From positions 1,240,001 through 1,304,000 of the forward strand of contig NZ_CP126095.1 of assembly GCF_030123105.1 (NCBI RefSeq): DNA of 64,000 nucleotides. The letters run 5' to 3'. Positions 9,103 through 18,071 of this stretch are shown here, piece after piece. The position numbers and the translations under genes are program-made. Within the stretch, counting starts at the first letter, position 1; the number at the start of each line of letters is the position of its first letter. The DNA is from Paenibacillus sp. G2S3 (GTDB taxonomy: Bacteria; Bacillota; Bacilli; Paenibacillales; Paenibacillaceae). The notes beneath the pieces are model-generated. The model made no database searches. It was not told where the DNA came from and was given only the letters and a program-made list of their open reading frames with translations.

Positions 9103-9924
9103 TTATTTAATGGACCCTGATGTAAGTCCGCTGATAATCCATTTTTGTGCGAACAAATAGACGATGAGCATCGGGGTTAATGCGAGCAGATATGAAGCGA
9201 AAGCTAAGTTGAAATCTGTACTGAACTGCCCCTGGAATACATATTGTACCAGCGGAAGTGTGTAGGAATCCTGATCGCCGAGCAGAACCAGCGGTAGCAT
9301 AAAGTCATTCCAAGTGGACAGACAAGACAGGATACCGATCGTTGCACTAACAGGAGCAAGAAGTGGAAAAATAATCTTCCAGAACGTTCCGAAGGTCGAT
9401 GCGCCGTCTACTGTTGCCGCTTCTTCCAGTTCATACGGAATGGAACGGATATAACCGGTGTAAACAAACACGTTAAAGGCCAGACCATAAACAACGTAAA
9501 GAATAATAATTCCCACAATGTTGTTCATGTGCAGGTCCGTAGTCACTTTGACCACAGGCAGCATAATAATCTGGAAAGGGATAAACATTGCGCTGATAAA
9601 ATAGAAGTAAAGCACTTTGAAAAATCTTCGTTTCATATTACGTGCAATAGCATAGGCTACCATGGAGTTGGTAAGCAATATGAACACGACTGTTGTAACT
9701 GTAATCACGGTACTATTTCCTAATGCATTGAAGAAATTCGTTGCCTTAATCGCATTGGTGAAGTTCTCAAAATGCAGGCCAGTCGGAAGCGAAAAGATAG
9801 ATTGAGCCATTTCCTCGGGATTTTTGAGTGCGATGGCAATGGTCATGTACAGCGGAAACAGGATCAGTAGTGAGCCTAGGGCAATAAGAATCGTTACAGG
9901 CCAGTTGGTTGGTTTTTTGATCAT
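9103..9924 (-). CDS. Carbohydrate ABC transporter permease (MalG-like)
   Basis: This 273-residue membrane protein has about six hydrophobic spans and the binding-protein-dependent permease EAA loop, seen as EAATVDGASTFGTFWKIIF. The C-terminal half and the WNDFMLPLVLL segment are typical of MalG-type sugar permeases (CUT1). It pairs with the permease encoded immediately upstream; the start overlaps that gene's stop by four bases, indicating translational coupling. No ATPase gene is in the operon, so a shared MsmX/UgpC-type ATPase encoded elsewhere is expected, as is usual for CUT1 systems in Firmicutes. Confidence 0.92.
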   Translation of the reverse strand: MIKKPTNWPVTILIALGSLLILFPLYMTIAIALKNPEEMAQSIFSLPTGLHFENFTNAIKATNFFNALGNSTVITVTTVVFILLTNSMVAYAIARNMKRRFFKVLYFYFISAMFIPFQIIMLPVVKVTTDLHMNNIVGIIILYVVYGLAFNVFVYTGYIRSIPYELEEAATVDGASTFGTFWKIIFPLLAPVSATIGILSCLSTWNDFMLPLVLLGDQDSYTLPLVQYVFQGQFSTDFNLAFASYLLALTPMLIVYLFAQKWIISGLTSGSIK

Positions 9925-10790
9925 AAGTCCATCTCCCGTTTCTGCAGAAATTTAAGCTGAAGGGCGGAGATAACGACGATCACGATAAAGTAAATCACGG
10001 CGTTCGCCGATTGGTAGGCAAATTCTCCGCCTTGGAAGCCGCCTGTGTAGATTAAGTGGGCAATGGATTGCGTTGAACGACCTGGACCCCCGCCTGTCAA
10101 GGCAACGATTTGGTCGAATACCATCAGACCGCCCTTCATCGCGAGTACCATATTGATGGTGAAGAAGGAAGCAAGCATTGGGAACGTAATGCTCCAGAAT
10201 TCTCTCCAACGGCTAGCACCGTCCAGATTGGAAGCTTCGTAAAGATCTTGAGGAATGGTCTGAAGACCCGCCAGATAGAGAATCGTGTTATAAGCAATTC
10301 CCTGCCAAACGGCTACAATGACGATACCGATCCAAGCCCAGTCCGAGTTACCGAGAATGTTTTGTGATAGGAATTCGCTGCCGATCTTCGCACCCCAGAT
10401 TGGGAATACATTAGCGAACAAGTAGTTAAAAATAAAGCCAACAATCAGCACACTCAGGATATTCGGCAAGAAATATACGCCACGGAAAAAGTTTTTAGCT
10501 TTAATTTTGGCGTTAAGTCCTAGCGCAATCAACAAGCTGATGACGTTGATAAGAATAGTTGTAAGGATGGCATATTTAAAAGTGAACACATATGAATTCA
10601 GCACATTTTCGTCTTGAAAAATGTTAATAAAGTTCTTAAATCCTACGTAATCAAAGCTGTCACTAAAGCCGTCCCAGTTTGTGAACGAATAATAAATCCC
10701 CTGCAGTGCAGGGAAGGTATGAAAGGCAAAGAAAAGAAGTAATGCCGGTATAGTCATCAGATAAAAGGCGACTCGGCGTTTGGCCATCAT
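9921..10790 (-). CDS. Carbohydrate ABC transporter permease (MalF-like)
   Basis: The protein has about 289 residues from the ATG at 10790, which follows a clear GGAGGATTAC site; the open frame extends further upstream to 10853 but without support. It contains about six transmembrane spans and the permease EAA loop, EASNLDGASRWREFWSITFP. The N-terminal span AFYLMTIPALLLFFAFHTFP and the LTGGGPGRSTQ segment near the end are typical of the MalF/LacF/UgpA family. It forms the transmembrane channel with the downstream permease. The gene lies 78 bp after the binding-protein gene. Confidence 0.92.
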   Translation of the reverse strand: MMAKRRVAFYLMTIPALLLFFAFHTFPALQGIYYSFTNWDGFSDSFDYVGFKNFINIFQDENVLNSYVFTFKYAILTTILINVISLLIALGLNAKIKAKNFFRGVYFLPNILSVLIVGFIFNYLFANVFPIWGAKIGSEFLSQNILGNSDWAWIGIVIVAVWQGIAYNTILYLAGLQTIPQDLYEASNLDGASRWREFWSITFPMLASFFTINMVLAMKGGLMVFDQIVALTGGGPGRSTQSIAHLIYTGGFQGGEFAYQSANAVIYFIVIVVISALQLKFLQKREMDL

Positions 10791-10868
10791 GTAATCCTCC
10801 TCATTGTAAAAGCGAAAGAGAAAGGGGAAGCCCCGTTCTCTTTCGCGGTTCATGTTTGTCTGATCTGG

Positions 10869-12134
10869 TTATTTCCGGTCAGCTACTTTATCCCATTCTG
10901 TATCAAGCTGTTTTAGGTAAGCATTAATGTCTTTCTTTTGCAAGAAGGCTTGGTTGATGGTTTCCACTTTCATTGCACTTGGGATGTAGTGGTCAGCAAA
11001 GTCAGCTAATTTGCCTTCGGCAAAGGATGCTTTGAAGCCGTCCATCGTTGGATCATCTTGCGTTACACCTTGTACAGCTGGGAATGCTTTTTGCTCGTTG
11101 ATATAAAGGGTGACATTCTCAGGTTGAAGCAGGAAGTCAATGAATTTTTTAGCTTCTTCTTTATGTTTAGTGTTCTTGGAAACAGTCAGCAATGTGTCTA
11201 CACCAGAAATGACCTTATTATCGGCAGCATCATTTGTCGCTGGGAATGGGAACACACCAAGTTCAATGGATGGATTGGCTTTTACGATTTCTGGGATCGC
11301 CCATACGCCTTGCAGGTACATTGCGGATTCGCCTTTAGCGAATGCTGTGTTGCCGTCATTGTAATTTTTTCCGAAGATATCTTTTTGTCCATATTCGGTC
11401 AGCTTAAGCAGCTTTTCAGCAACCTCGTTAAAGCTGTCTGAGAAGGTTACAGTGCCTGCCGTACGCTCCTTGAAGAAATCATTCCCTTTTATAATGGTCG
11501 TGAGGGAATTGAAAGGTGTAAGTGTTGTCCATGCATCCTTAAATGTCAGATAGAAAGCATTCTTACCGCTGTCTTTAAATTTTTGAGCGACGGCCATGAA
11601 CTCATCCCAGGTAGTTGGTACGGTAACGCCAGCTTCAGCGAACATCGCTTTATTGTAAATGACACCACTTGCGTTGGAAGAGAACGGAAGTGCGTTCAGT
11701 GTGTCAGTACCCGTCAGGTCTTTCATCATTTGCACATATGCAGGTTGAATATTTTTAGCTAGCGGATCAGCAGTAAAGTCTTCAAACAGACCGCTTGCAG
11801 ATAAAGTCTTATAAGTATCGGTGGCACCCATACCGACCACGTCAGGAATGTCTTTCTTAGCCGCACGAGTCTTCAGTACAGTTTCAGCATCCGGTGGGTT
11901 CACTTGGGAAACTACAATGTTCGGATTGGCTTCATTAAATTTCGCAACCAGCTTGTCGAAAGTGGCTTTGGCTTCGGACTTACCTTGGAAGAATTCAATT
12001 TTTACTTTTTCACCAGAGGCATTTCCACCACTATTCGTGTTACCAGCCGCATTGTTGCTACTATTGCTACCACAGGCACTAAGTACGGACATAGCCAGTA
12101 CACTAACCACTACGGGTTTGATTGTTTTTTTCAT
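10869..12134 (-). CDS. Sugar ABC transporter substrate-binding lipoprotein
   Basis: This 421-residue protein begins with a lipoprotein signal peptide (VVVSVLAMSVLSAC, modified Cys about residue 21) followed by a Ser/Asn/Gly-rich linker. The mature part resembles family 1 extracellular solute-binding proteins such as MalE (for example VKIEFFQGKSEAKATFDKLV and PDVVGMGATDTY). It would be anchored outside the membrane and deliver oligosaccharide to the two permeases. The ATG at 12134 follows AGGAGGA. It is the first structural gene of the operon, and its upstream region carries an operator-like GTAAACGTTTAC palindrome at 12259. Confidence 0.93.
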   Translation of the reverse strand: MKKTIKPVVVSVLAMSVLSACGSNSSNNAAGNTNSGGNASGEKVKIEFFQGKSEAKATFDKLVAKFNEANPNIVVSQVNPPDAETVLKTRAAKKDIPDVVGMGATDTYKTLSASGLFEDFTADPLAKNIQPAYVQMMKDLTGTDTLNALPFSSNASGVIYNKAMFAEAGVTVPTTWDEFMAVAQKFKDSGKNAFYLTFKDAWTTLTPFNSLTTIIKGNDFFKERTAGTVTFSDSFNEVAEKLLKLTEYGQKDIFGKNYNDGNTAFAKGESAMYLQGVWAIPEIVKANPSIELGVFPFPATNDAADNKVISGVDTLLTVSKNTKHKEEAKKFIDFLLQPENVTLYINEQKAFPAVQGVTQDDPTMDGFKASFAEGKLADFADHYIPSAMKVETINQAFLQKKDINAYLKQLDTEWDKVADRK

Positions 12135-12258
12135 GATTAAATCCTCCTAATAATTTGTTGGTATTATGAACATGTAAGAGATTAAACATGTACGTAAATG
12201 AAAACTAATTGATATTCTGCTACTTATAGGCGGCAGATATGCATTACCAGTAGAGAGA

Positions 12259-12270
12259 GTAAACGTTTAC
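12259..12270. promoter_or_regulatory. LacI-type operator palindrome
   Basis: GTAAACGTTTAC is a perfect 12-bp palindrome with the central CpG typical of LacI/GalR sites. It lies between the LacI gene and the binding-protein gene. Similar sites occur at 13331, 13376 and 13615. Confidence 0.65.
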
Positions 12271-12289
12271 GTAAAAGGGGTAAAAAGAC

Positions 12290-13294
12290 TCAGGTAAGTG
12301 ATCTTACCGTTTGTCTTTCCACGATTAAGTGATCGACAATTTTGCTATCCACTGTCTCGCCTGTTTCAATCATCTGAATAAGCTTCTCTACGGCAATCTT
12401 ACCAATATCGTACAGCGGTTGACGCACTGTAGTTAACGGAGGAATAATCATTTTTGCCATTCCAAGATCGTCATAACCCATAATGGATATATCGTCGGGA
12501 ACACTTAAACCATATTTGATGACCGTGGAAAGAGCACCAATCGCCATTTCATCACTAGCGGCAAAGACAGCAGTGACATCAGGTGCTTGCTCCAAAAGAG
12601 CTTCCATTGCAATGCTCCCGCTTTCATACAGAAAGTCTCCATAAGTGAGATAGCGGCTGTCGAAAGGAATTCCACTTGCTTCAAGCGCTTTACGATATCC
12701 CTCGGCTCTGGGTGCACCAGCGATAGCATCGCTTGGATTTCCGCTGATCATGGCGATTTTGCTATGACCTTTGGAAATTAAGTAGAGGGTAGCATCATAA
12801 GCAGCCTGGTAATCGTCTACTTTCACGTAAGGTACACTGGCAAATTCCGTTTGGGAAGAAACCAACACAACTGGGATCTTCATGGTTTCCAGCACATCGT
12901 AATACTCTTTCTTCAAGACCTCACTAGAGTAAATAATGCCATCGACCTGCTTCTCCCTTAGGAGCTGCAAGTACTTTAACGTCCGTTTACCATCCTGGTC
13001 GGTGTTACAGACCATTACACTGTAATTGCGGTCATTGGCCAATTCCTCAATGCCTTTTAGCAGATCTGAGGAGAAAGCTCCAGAAACACTCGGGAACATT
13101 ACACCAATGGTCTGCGTACGCTTATTGATTAGGCCACGAGCAATCGCGTTAGGTTGATAGCCGAGTTCTTTGATAGCCTCATTTACCTTTTGTTTCGTCT
13201 TGTCGGAGTACCCACTTAAATTGTTTAGCACGCGAGAGACTGTTGCAATGGAAACGTTCGCTTTTTGTGCAACATCTTTAATTGTTGGGTTCAT
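12290..13294 (-). CDS. LacI/GalR-family transcriptional regulator
   Basis: The 334-residue protein has an N-terminal LacI helix-turn-helix, IKDVAQKANVSIATVSRVLNN (residues 4-24), with the hinge region IARGLINKRTQTIGV. A periplasmic-binding-like effector domain follows (AGAPRAEGYRKALE, AASDEMAIGAL). It probably represses the adjacent alpha-glucoside importer and GH13 genes until a sugar binds. The start ATG at 13294 follows AAGGAGC. Palindromes of the form GTAAACGYTTAC lie on both sides of the gene and also before the divergent AraC gene, so it may control both transcription units. The effector is unknown; an oligosaccharide is the natural guess from context. Confidence 0.92.
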   Translation of the reverse strand: MNPTIKDVAQKANVSIATVSRVLNNLSGYSDKTKQKVNEAIKELGYQPNAIARGLINKRTQTIGVMFPSVSGAFSSDLLKGIEELANDRNYSVMVCNTDQDGKRTLKYLQLLREKQVDGIIYSSEVLKKEYYDVLETMKIPVVLVSSQTEFASVPYVKVDDYQAAYDATLYLISKGHSKIAMISGNPSDAIAGAPRAEGYRKALEASGIPFDSRYLTYGDFLYESGSIAMEALLEQAPDVTAVFAASDEMAIGALSTVIKYGLSVPDDISIMGYDDLGMAKMIIPPLTTVRQPLYDIGKIAVEKLIQMIETGETVDSKIVDHLIVERQTVRSLT

Positions 13295-13330
13295 TCATAC
13301 GTGCTCCTTAAATTACGGTTAGCCTTAGAT

Positions 13331-13340
13331 TAAACGTTTA
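13331..13340. promoter_or_regulatory. LacI-type operator-like palindrome
   Basis: TAAACGTTTA matches the core of the other sites in this region and lies just upstream of the LacI start, suggesting autoregulation. Confidence 0.5.
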
Positions 13341-13375
13341 CGCTTCGAAAATCAAATTGCTTTAAAAAGAATTAC

Positions 13376-13387
13376 GTAAACGCTTAC
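13376..13387. promoter_or_regulatory. LacI-type operator
   Basis: GTAAACGCTTAC is identical to the site at 13615 and differs by one base from that at 12259. It lies in the 395-bp divergent region between lacI-type and araC-type genes. Apart from this site, those at 13331 and 13615 and the AraC promoter, I see nothing else in that spacer. Confidence 0.65.
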
Positions 13388-13614
13388 CCTGAATATAAAT
13401 CCTGGTAGGTATGCTTGTCAACTCCACTTAAATAATATCTGGATGATAAGAACGATGAAAGGTAATTATTTTTTAATAGAATGAAACCGATTAAATTACC
13501 AGAAAATCTCTATTGAAGCGTTGTGTAAGAGGGAGAAATGTAGTTGGAGCAGGATATTAAGAATACAGAGACCCAGAATTGACAAAAGAATATTAGAGGA
13601 CTAACATTTAGACG

Positions 13615-13665
13615 GTAAACGCTTACGTGAAATCGGATTGACATGTTCATCGTTTGGTCTAATGT
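13615..13665 (+). promoter_or_regulatory. Operator plus promoter of the AraC-type gene
   Basis: A GTAAACGCTTAC operator at 13615-13626 lies just upstream of a good sigma-A promoter, TTGACA at 13638-13643 and TAATGT at 13660-13665 with a 16-bp spacer. The ATG of the AraC gene is 25 bp downstream. The arrangement suggests that the adjacent LacI protein, or a catabolite regulator, acts on this promoter. Confidence 0.65.
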
Positions 13666-13689
13666 GTAACCGGATAAGGAGCTGCGCTT

Positions 13690-14643
13690 ATGAATATTTA
13701 TCTCGAAATTCCAGATGTGGATAAGCATTTTCCTTTTAGAAGTTTACTATGTGGAGGAGATACGCTGTGCTATCCGCATTGGCATAAAGAAATTGAAATT
13801 ATATATGTAACTAAAGGAAGTCTAAATCTGGGAATAAATGATACCCCTATTCACATGGAGCAGGGTGAGGTTCAATTTATCAACGGTGGGGATGTCCATT
13901 ATTTTCTCGCCTCACCTGAAAGCGAACGGGTAGTAATTCAATTCGATCTTAACCTGTTTCAGGAAGTCGCAGCTTTGAGCGGAAATGATTATTCGCTTCG
14001 TGAGGTTTTTACGCTTATGGAGCATTCTAGTTCAAAATGGCCCGAGGCAACCGCCGTGAAGATCAAAGGGCTGATTGAGAGTATTTATGAGGAAGACGTG
14101 CAGCGAAGAGATGGGTACGCTTACTTAATCAAAGCTAGATTGTTTGAACTATTGACCGTTATTTTACGGGAAGTGCCGAAGAGTGCACTCAATAAACAGC
14201 CTAAGTTCTCGGAAGATACGCTGAACCAGTCTAGAGAAACACTGGAAAGATTAGAGCGGATTTTTATCTATGTAGAGCAGCATTACCAGGAAGCCATTAC
14301 GCTGAATGAGGTAGCTAGCTATATGGGCTTTAGTCCGTATTATTTTACCAAGCTATTCAAGAAGAATACTGGCATGACCTTTATAGCTTTCTTAAACGAA
14401 TATCGGCTTAACAAAGCTAAATGGATCTTAATTAATGAAGATTTGCCGATGTCTGCTGTAGCGGAAGCCGCCGGGTTTGGCAGCGTGAAGACCTTCCATC
14501 ATTTTTTCAAAGATGCCACGGGGATATCCCCCCTAAAATACCATAAGACAATATTCGGGAATAATACAGCAAGAATGCAGGAAGAAAGCAGACCCCGAGC
14601 TTTGTATGATAGAGATATCAAAACAGGAACAAGTGGAGGTTAG
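13690..14643 (+). CDS. AraC-family transcriptional regulator with cupin sensor
   Basis: This 317-residue regulator has an N-terminal cupin-like sugar-sensing domain (HWHKEIEIIYVTKGSLNLGI, residues 29-50) and a C-terminal double helix-turn-helix. The latter is clear in LNEVASYMGFSPYYFTKLFKK and in MSAVAEAAGFGSVKTFHHFFK. It starts with ATG at 13690 after AAGGAGC. The dehydrogenase gene begins 8 bp after its stop, so it probably activates its own operon of dehydrogenase, ThuA-like protein and isomerase. The inducer is unknown. Confidence 0.92.
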   Translation: MNIYLEIPDVDKHFPFRSLLCGGDTLCYPHWHKEIEIIYVTKGSLNLGINDTPIHMEQGEVQFINGGDVHYFLASPESERVVIQFDLNLFQEVAALSGNDYSLREVFTLMEHSSSKWPEATAVKIKGLIESIYEEDVQRRDGYAYLIKARLFELLTVILREVPKSALNKQPKFSEDTLNQSRETLERLERIFIYVEQHYQEAITLNEVASYMGFSPYYFTKLFKKNTGMTFIAFLNEYRLNKAKWILINEDLPMSAVAEAAGFGSVKTFHHFFKDATGISPLKYHKTIFGNNTARMQEESRPRALYDRDIKTGTSGG

Positions 14644-14650
14644 AACAAAA

Positions 14651-15730
14651 ATGACATTAACAGTAGGAATTATCGGCTGCGGAGGCATTGCAAACGGCAA
14701 ACATATGCCAGCGCTATCAAAAGTGGAAGGTGCTCGAATGGTTGCTTTTTGCGATATCGTTCCAGAGCGTGCTGAGAAGGCAAAAGCGGAGTTTGGGGAT
14801 GAGGGCTCCGTGGTTTACACAGATTATAAAGAGCTTCTTAAAGATGCAAGTATAGATGTAATTCATGTATGTACACCAAACATTTCCCATGCAGAGATTT
14901 CCATTGCAGCTATGGAGGCAGGCAAGCATGTAATGTGTGAAAAGCCGATGGCTAAGACCACAGCAGAAGCACAAGCGATGATCGATGCCTCAAAACGAAC
15001 TGGGAAGAAGCTGACCATCGGTTACCAAAACCGTTTCAGACCAGATTCAACTTATCTGCATACGGTATGCGAGAATAACGGTCTTGGAGAGATTTATTAT
15101 GCTAAAGCTAAGGCGATCCGTCGTCGCGCCGTTCCAACGTGGGGCGTGTTTCTGGACGAGGAAGCGCAAGGCGGAGGTCCATTGATTGATATCGGTACTC
15201 ATGCCCTTGATTTGACTCTTTGGATGATGGATAACTACAAACCAAAATATGTTGTCGGTAACGCTTATCATAAGCTGTCCGGTCGTAAAAACGCTGCGAA
15301 CGCTTGGGGCCCGTGGGATCCAGAGAAATTTACAGTTGAGGATTCCGCTATTGGATTCATTACTATGGAGAATGGAGCTAGCATCGTTCTCGAAGCAAGC
15401 TGGGCGTTGAATACCCTTGATGTTGGTGAAGCTAAGACTGTGCTTTGCGGTACTGAAGGTGGAGCGGATATGGAGAACGGTCTGCGCATTAACGGAGAAG
15501 AATACGGCAAAACATTCGAGAAGCATATCAGCTTGGAAGCCGGTGGCGTTGACTTTTATGATGGCGCGGGAGATGATCCTGCATTGACGGAGGCTACTCA
15601 GTGGATCGAAAGCATCGTCAATGACACCGAGCCTGTAGTGAAGCCAGAGCAGGCGCTCGTTGTTACCCGCATCTTGGAGGCTATTTATAAATCCTCTGAG
15701 ACTGGCATGCCTGTATTTTTTGAAAAGTAA
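14651..15730 (+). CDS. Gfo/Idh/MocA family oxidoreductase
   Basis: The product of about 359 residues opens with TVGIIGCGGIANGKHMPAL, a Rossmann NAD(P) site, and contains the CEKPMAKT motif (the conserved EKP lysine) and GGGPLIDIGTHALDL in the C-terminal domain. These enzymes oxidise or epimerise sugars and inositols. The ATG at 14651 has a GTGGAGG site about 10 bases upstream; the longer frame from 14606 would overlap the regulator gene. Neighbouring ThuA-like and isomerase genes point to catabolism of a sugar or sugar acid. The gene's stop codon is the first part of the structured repeat at 15727. Confidence 0.93.
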   Translation: MTLTVGIIGCGGIANGKHMPALSKVEGARMVAFCDIVPERAEKAKAEFGDEGSVVYTDYKELLKDASIDVIHVCTPNISHAEISIAAMEAGKHVMCEKPMAKTTAEAQAMIDASKRTGKKLTIGYQNRFRPDSTYLHTVCENNGLGEIYYAKAKAIRRRAVPTWGVFLDEEAQGGGPLIDIGTHALDLTLWMMDNYKPKYVVGNAYHKLSGRKNAANAWGPWDPEKFTVEDSAIGFITMENGASIVLEASWALNTLDVGEAKTVLCGTEGGADMENGLRINGEEYGKTFEKHISLEAGGVDFYDGAGDDPALTEATQWIESIVNDTEPVVKPEQALVVTRILEAIYKSSETGMPVFFEK

Positions 15731-15820
15731 GAAAGTATAAGTTCCACGTTATACTTAATCCTTACTTTTCTACGAGAAACGTTTGTCATCTTCTAAGGAT
15801 GACAACGGCGTTTCTTCTTG
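15727..15820 (+). repeat. Interspersed structured repeat, copy B (about 94 bp)
   Basis: This is the second copy of the element at 4185. Stems are GTAAG 15727-15731 with CTTAC 15761-15765, AGTATAA 15734-15740 with TTATACT 15749-15755, GAAACG 15776-15781 with CGTTTC 15809-15814, and GTCATC 15785-15790 with GATGAC 15798-15803. Several differences from copy A are compensatory. The element begins inside the stop codon of the preceding dehydrogenase gene. Confidence 0.7.
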
Positions 15821-15875
15821 AATAAACAGTCAAGTTTAACGACATAGATAACTATGAACTAGGAGTGTGTCCAAA

Positions 15876-16607
15876 GTGACCAGAGTAACGGTATGGAATG
15901 AATTCCGCCATGAACGGCAGGAAGAGAGAATTCTCAAGGTCTATCCGCAAGGGATTCACGGACAATTGGCAAGCTTCCTTCAGGAAGCTGGACTGGACGC
16001 TCAGACAGCTACGCTGGATGAACCGGAGCATGGACTGACACAAGAAGTGCTGGATAACACGGATGTACTGATTTGGTGGGGACATGTCGCCCATCAAGAA
16101 GTTAGTGATGAGATTGTAAATCGTGTACATGCACGAGTGCTGCAAGGTATGGGACTTGTGGTGCTTCATTCGGGTCATATGTCCAAAATATTCATGAAGT
16201 TGATGGGCACCAGCTGTGATCTAAAGTGGCGTGAAGCAGGGGAGAAGGAGCGCCTCTGGGTCATGGACCCAAGTCACCCGATTGCTGAGGGCATTGGCGA
16301 ATATATTGATCTGGAGCAAGAAGAAATGTACGGAGCACATTTTGATGTGCCAGCACCAGAGAGTCTTATTTTTGTCGGCTGGTTCGAAGGCGGCAATGTG
16401 TTCCCAAGCGGATCGACCTATACTCGTGGGAACGGGAAGATCTTTTACTTCCAGCCCGGTCATGAATCTTACCCAACCTATTACAACAAAGAAATTCAAA
16501 GAGTCATCATCAATGGCGTGAACTGGTGTGCACCAACGAAGCGTGATTATCCAGTTTACGGACATTCTGAAGCTTTGGAGCCAATCAAAGAAAAGGTGGT
16601 ATTATAA
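15876..16607 (+). CDS. ThuA-like (trehalose utilisation) domain protein
   Basis: This protein of about 243 residues resembles the ThuA family, which has a glutamine-amidotransferase-like fold: [15 protein letters not shown] at the start, then [17 protein letters not shown] and [21 protein letters not shown]. The biochemical role of ThuA proteins is poorly defined; they accompany sugar oxidoreductases and are linked to disaccharide catabolism in rhizobia. I prefer GTG at 15876 because AGGAG lies 10 bases upstream; the GTG at 15867 is only one base from it. The next gene starts 1 bp... immediately after this stop, so the two are coupled in the operon that begins with the AraC regulator. Confidence 0.87.
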   Translation: MTRVTVWNEFRHERQEERILKVYPQGIHGQLASFLQEAGLDAQTATLDEPEHGLTQEVLDNTDVLIWWGHVAHQEVSDEIVNRVHARVLQGMGLVVLHSGHMSKIFMKLMGTSCDLKWREAGEKERLWVMDPSHPIAEGIGEYIDLEQEEMYGAHFDVPAPESLIFVGWFEGGNVFPSGSTYTRGNGKIFYFQPGHESYPTYYNKEIQRVIINGVNWCAPTKRDYPVYGHSEALEPIKEKVVL

Positions 16608-17576
16608 ATGAAATTAGGCGTATTTGATCCTGTATTTGGAAGTTTAACTCTCGAAGAGATGCTTGATAAAATTGCTGCTGCTGGTTTGAATGCGGTAGAG
16701 ATCGGTTCAGGAGGCAATCCCGGGAATGCCCACTGTCCAACGGATGAGCTGCTTGCCAGCGAATCAGCACGTAAGGAATATCTGGAGAAGTTCACGAAAC
16801 GTGGCATTATGATTAGTGCGTTCAGTTGCCATAATAACCCGATTTCGCCGGATAAAGAAGAAGCTCGTGAAGGCGACGAAATTCTGCGTAAGTCGATCAA
16901 GCTAGCTTCGCTAATGGGCGTTAAGGTAGTGAACACTTTCTCTGGAACCGCGGGTGATAGTGACGAGGCAAAAGCACCGAACTGGCCAGTTACACCTTGG
17001 CCTACCGTGTACAGTGACATCAAAACCTGGCAGTGGGAGCATAAACTGATCCCTTACTGGAAGGAAATCGGTAAGCTAGCCGAGGAGCATGGCGTTAAGA
17101 TCGGTATCGAGCTTCATGGTGGATTCCTCTGCCATACTCCATATACGATTCTGAAGCTTAGAGAAGCGACTTGCGATGCGATCGGCGCGAACCTAGACCC
17201 GAGCCATCTGTGGTGGCAGGGCATCGATCCTGTGGGCGCGATCAAGATTCTTGGTAAAGCTGGTGCGATCCATCATTTCCATGCCAAGGATACGTACCTG
17301 GATCAAGACAATATCAATATGTATGGTCTGACAGATATGCAGCCTTATGGTGATGTTCAGACCCGCGCGTGGACCTTCCGCTCCGTTGGCTGTGGACACA
17401 GCATATCTGAATGGTCGGATATCATGAGTGCGCTGCGTACTTACGGTTATGATTATGTGGTCAGCATCGAGCATGAAGACCCTCTTATGACGGTAGACGA
17501 AGGCTTCCATCGTGCAGTGACCAATTTGCAATCCATTCTTATTCGCGATCAGCCACAAGGTATGTGGTGGGCGTAA
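16608..17576 (+). CDS. Sugar phosphate isomerase/epimerase (TIM barrel)
   Basis: The 322-residue protein fits the xylose-isomerase-like TIM-barrel family that includes IolE/IolI and hydroxypyruvate isomerase. Visible features are LEEMLDKIAAAGLNAVEIG at the start, HGVKIGIELHGG with a metal-ligand Glu, NLDPSHLWWQGIDP, IHHFHAKDTYLD, and VSIEHEDPLM with the C-terminal ligand Glu. It would isomerise or epimerise a sugar or cyclitol intermediate produced by the upstream dehydrogenase. GGTGG precedes the ATG. It is the last gene of the operon, ending in a strong terminator at 17593. Confidence 0.9.
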   Translation: MKLGVFDPVFGSLTLEEMLDKIAAAGLNAVEIGSGGNPGNAHCPTDELLASESARKEYLEKFTKRGIMISAFSCHNNPISPDKEEAREGDEILRKSIKLASLMGVKVVNTFSGTAGDSDEAKAPNWPVTPWPTVYSDIKTWQWEHKLIPYWKEIGKLAEEHGVKIGIELHGGFLCHTPYTILKLREATCDAIGANLDPSHLWWQGIDPVGAIKILGKAGAIHHFHAKDTYLDQDNINMYGLTDMQPYGDVQTRAWTFRSVGCGHSISEWSDIMSALRTYGYDYVVSIEHEDPLMTVDEGFHRAVTNLQSILIRDQPQGMWWA

Positions 17577-17592
17577 GGATAGTTTAAGAACG

Positions 17593-17640
17593 AAAGGTCT
17601 TGATTCTATAGTTTCTGTAGAGGATCAAGACCTTTTTTTG
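17593..17640 (+). terminator. Rho-independent terminator
   Basis: AAAGGTCTTGAT (17593-17604) pairs perfectly with ATCAAGACCTTT (17624-17635), followed by a T run. It ends the AraC/dehydrogenase/isomerase operon. Confidence 0.9.
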
Positions 17641-17750
17641 CGTGTTTATTTGGATGAGGGAGCTACTTAGCGCAGATTAGATTTTTGGTTAGCGCACAGT
17701 TATCTTAACCTATTGAATTCGGACTTTGTGCTGGTGTTCATAAGTGATCA

Positions 17751-17850
17751 ATGACTCCTGACTCCTGGCGAATGGCGAATAGCGAAAACCAAATGCCGAA
17801 TGCCGAATAGCGAATAGCGAATAGTACTGACTACTGACTACTGACTGATT
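17751..17850. repeat. Low-complexity short tandem repeats
   Basis: Three blocks of short repeats follow each other: GACTCCT twice, then units related to GCGAATA/GCCGAAT about eight times, then GACTACT about three times. No coding frame or promoter is visible. It sits in the 655-bp spacer between the isomerase and cutC genes. Confidence 0.75.
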
Positions 17851-17874
17851 ACTTCGTGCCGGCTCGTGTTTAAC

Positions 17875-18048
17875 GGACCCAGATGCAGCTATTTGCGCAT
17901 TTTAGGCCTTTTGGAGCGAGTTTCGGACCGGAGAGACGTTATTCATTAAAAAAGCAAGAATTTCGAGGTGTTTAGAGCAAATAACTGCGCTGGAGTCCGA
18001 TAGCATTCCAAAACAACGGAATTGTTGCAAATAAGGGCTCTGGAGTCC
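17875..18048. repeat. CGGAC-type four-motif element, copy 1
   Basis: Four 19-bp motifs of consensus GGACYCCAGNNNNGYTATT start at 17875, 17925 (direct) and 17980, 18030 (inverted). Spacings are 50, 55 and 50 bp. Related copies lie at 33748 and 61669. The linker before the second motif contains the shared CTTTTGGAGC...GTTTCGGAC. Confidence 0.8.
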
Positions 18049-18071
18049 GCTGCTCACGCGATGGCCGTATT

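Noticed and set aside
13331..13387. Canonical CcpA cre sites
   Set aside because: The palindromes resemble cre but lack the usual TG...CA ends; a local LacI operator is a better first explanation, though CcpA cannot be excluded.
17751..17850. CRISPR array
   Set aside because: Repeat units are 7 bp with no spacers, and no cas genes are present.
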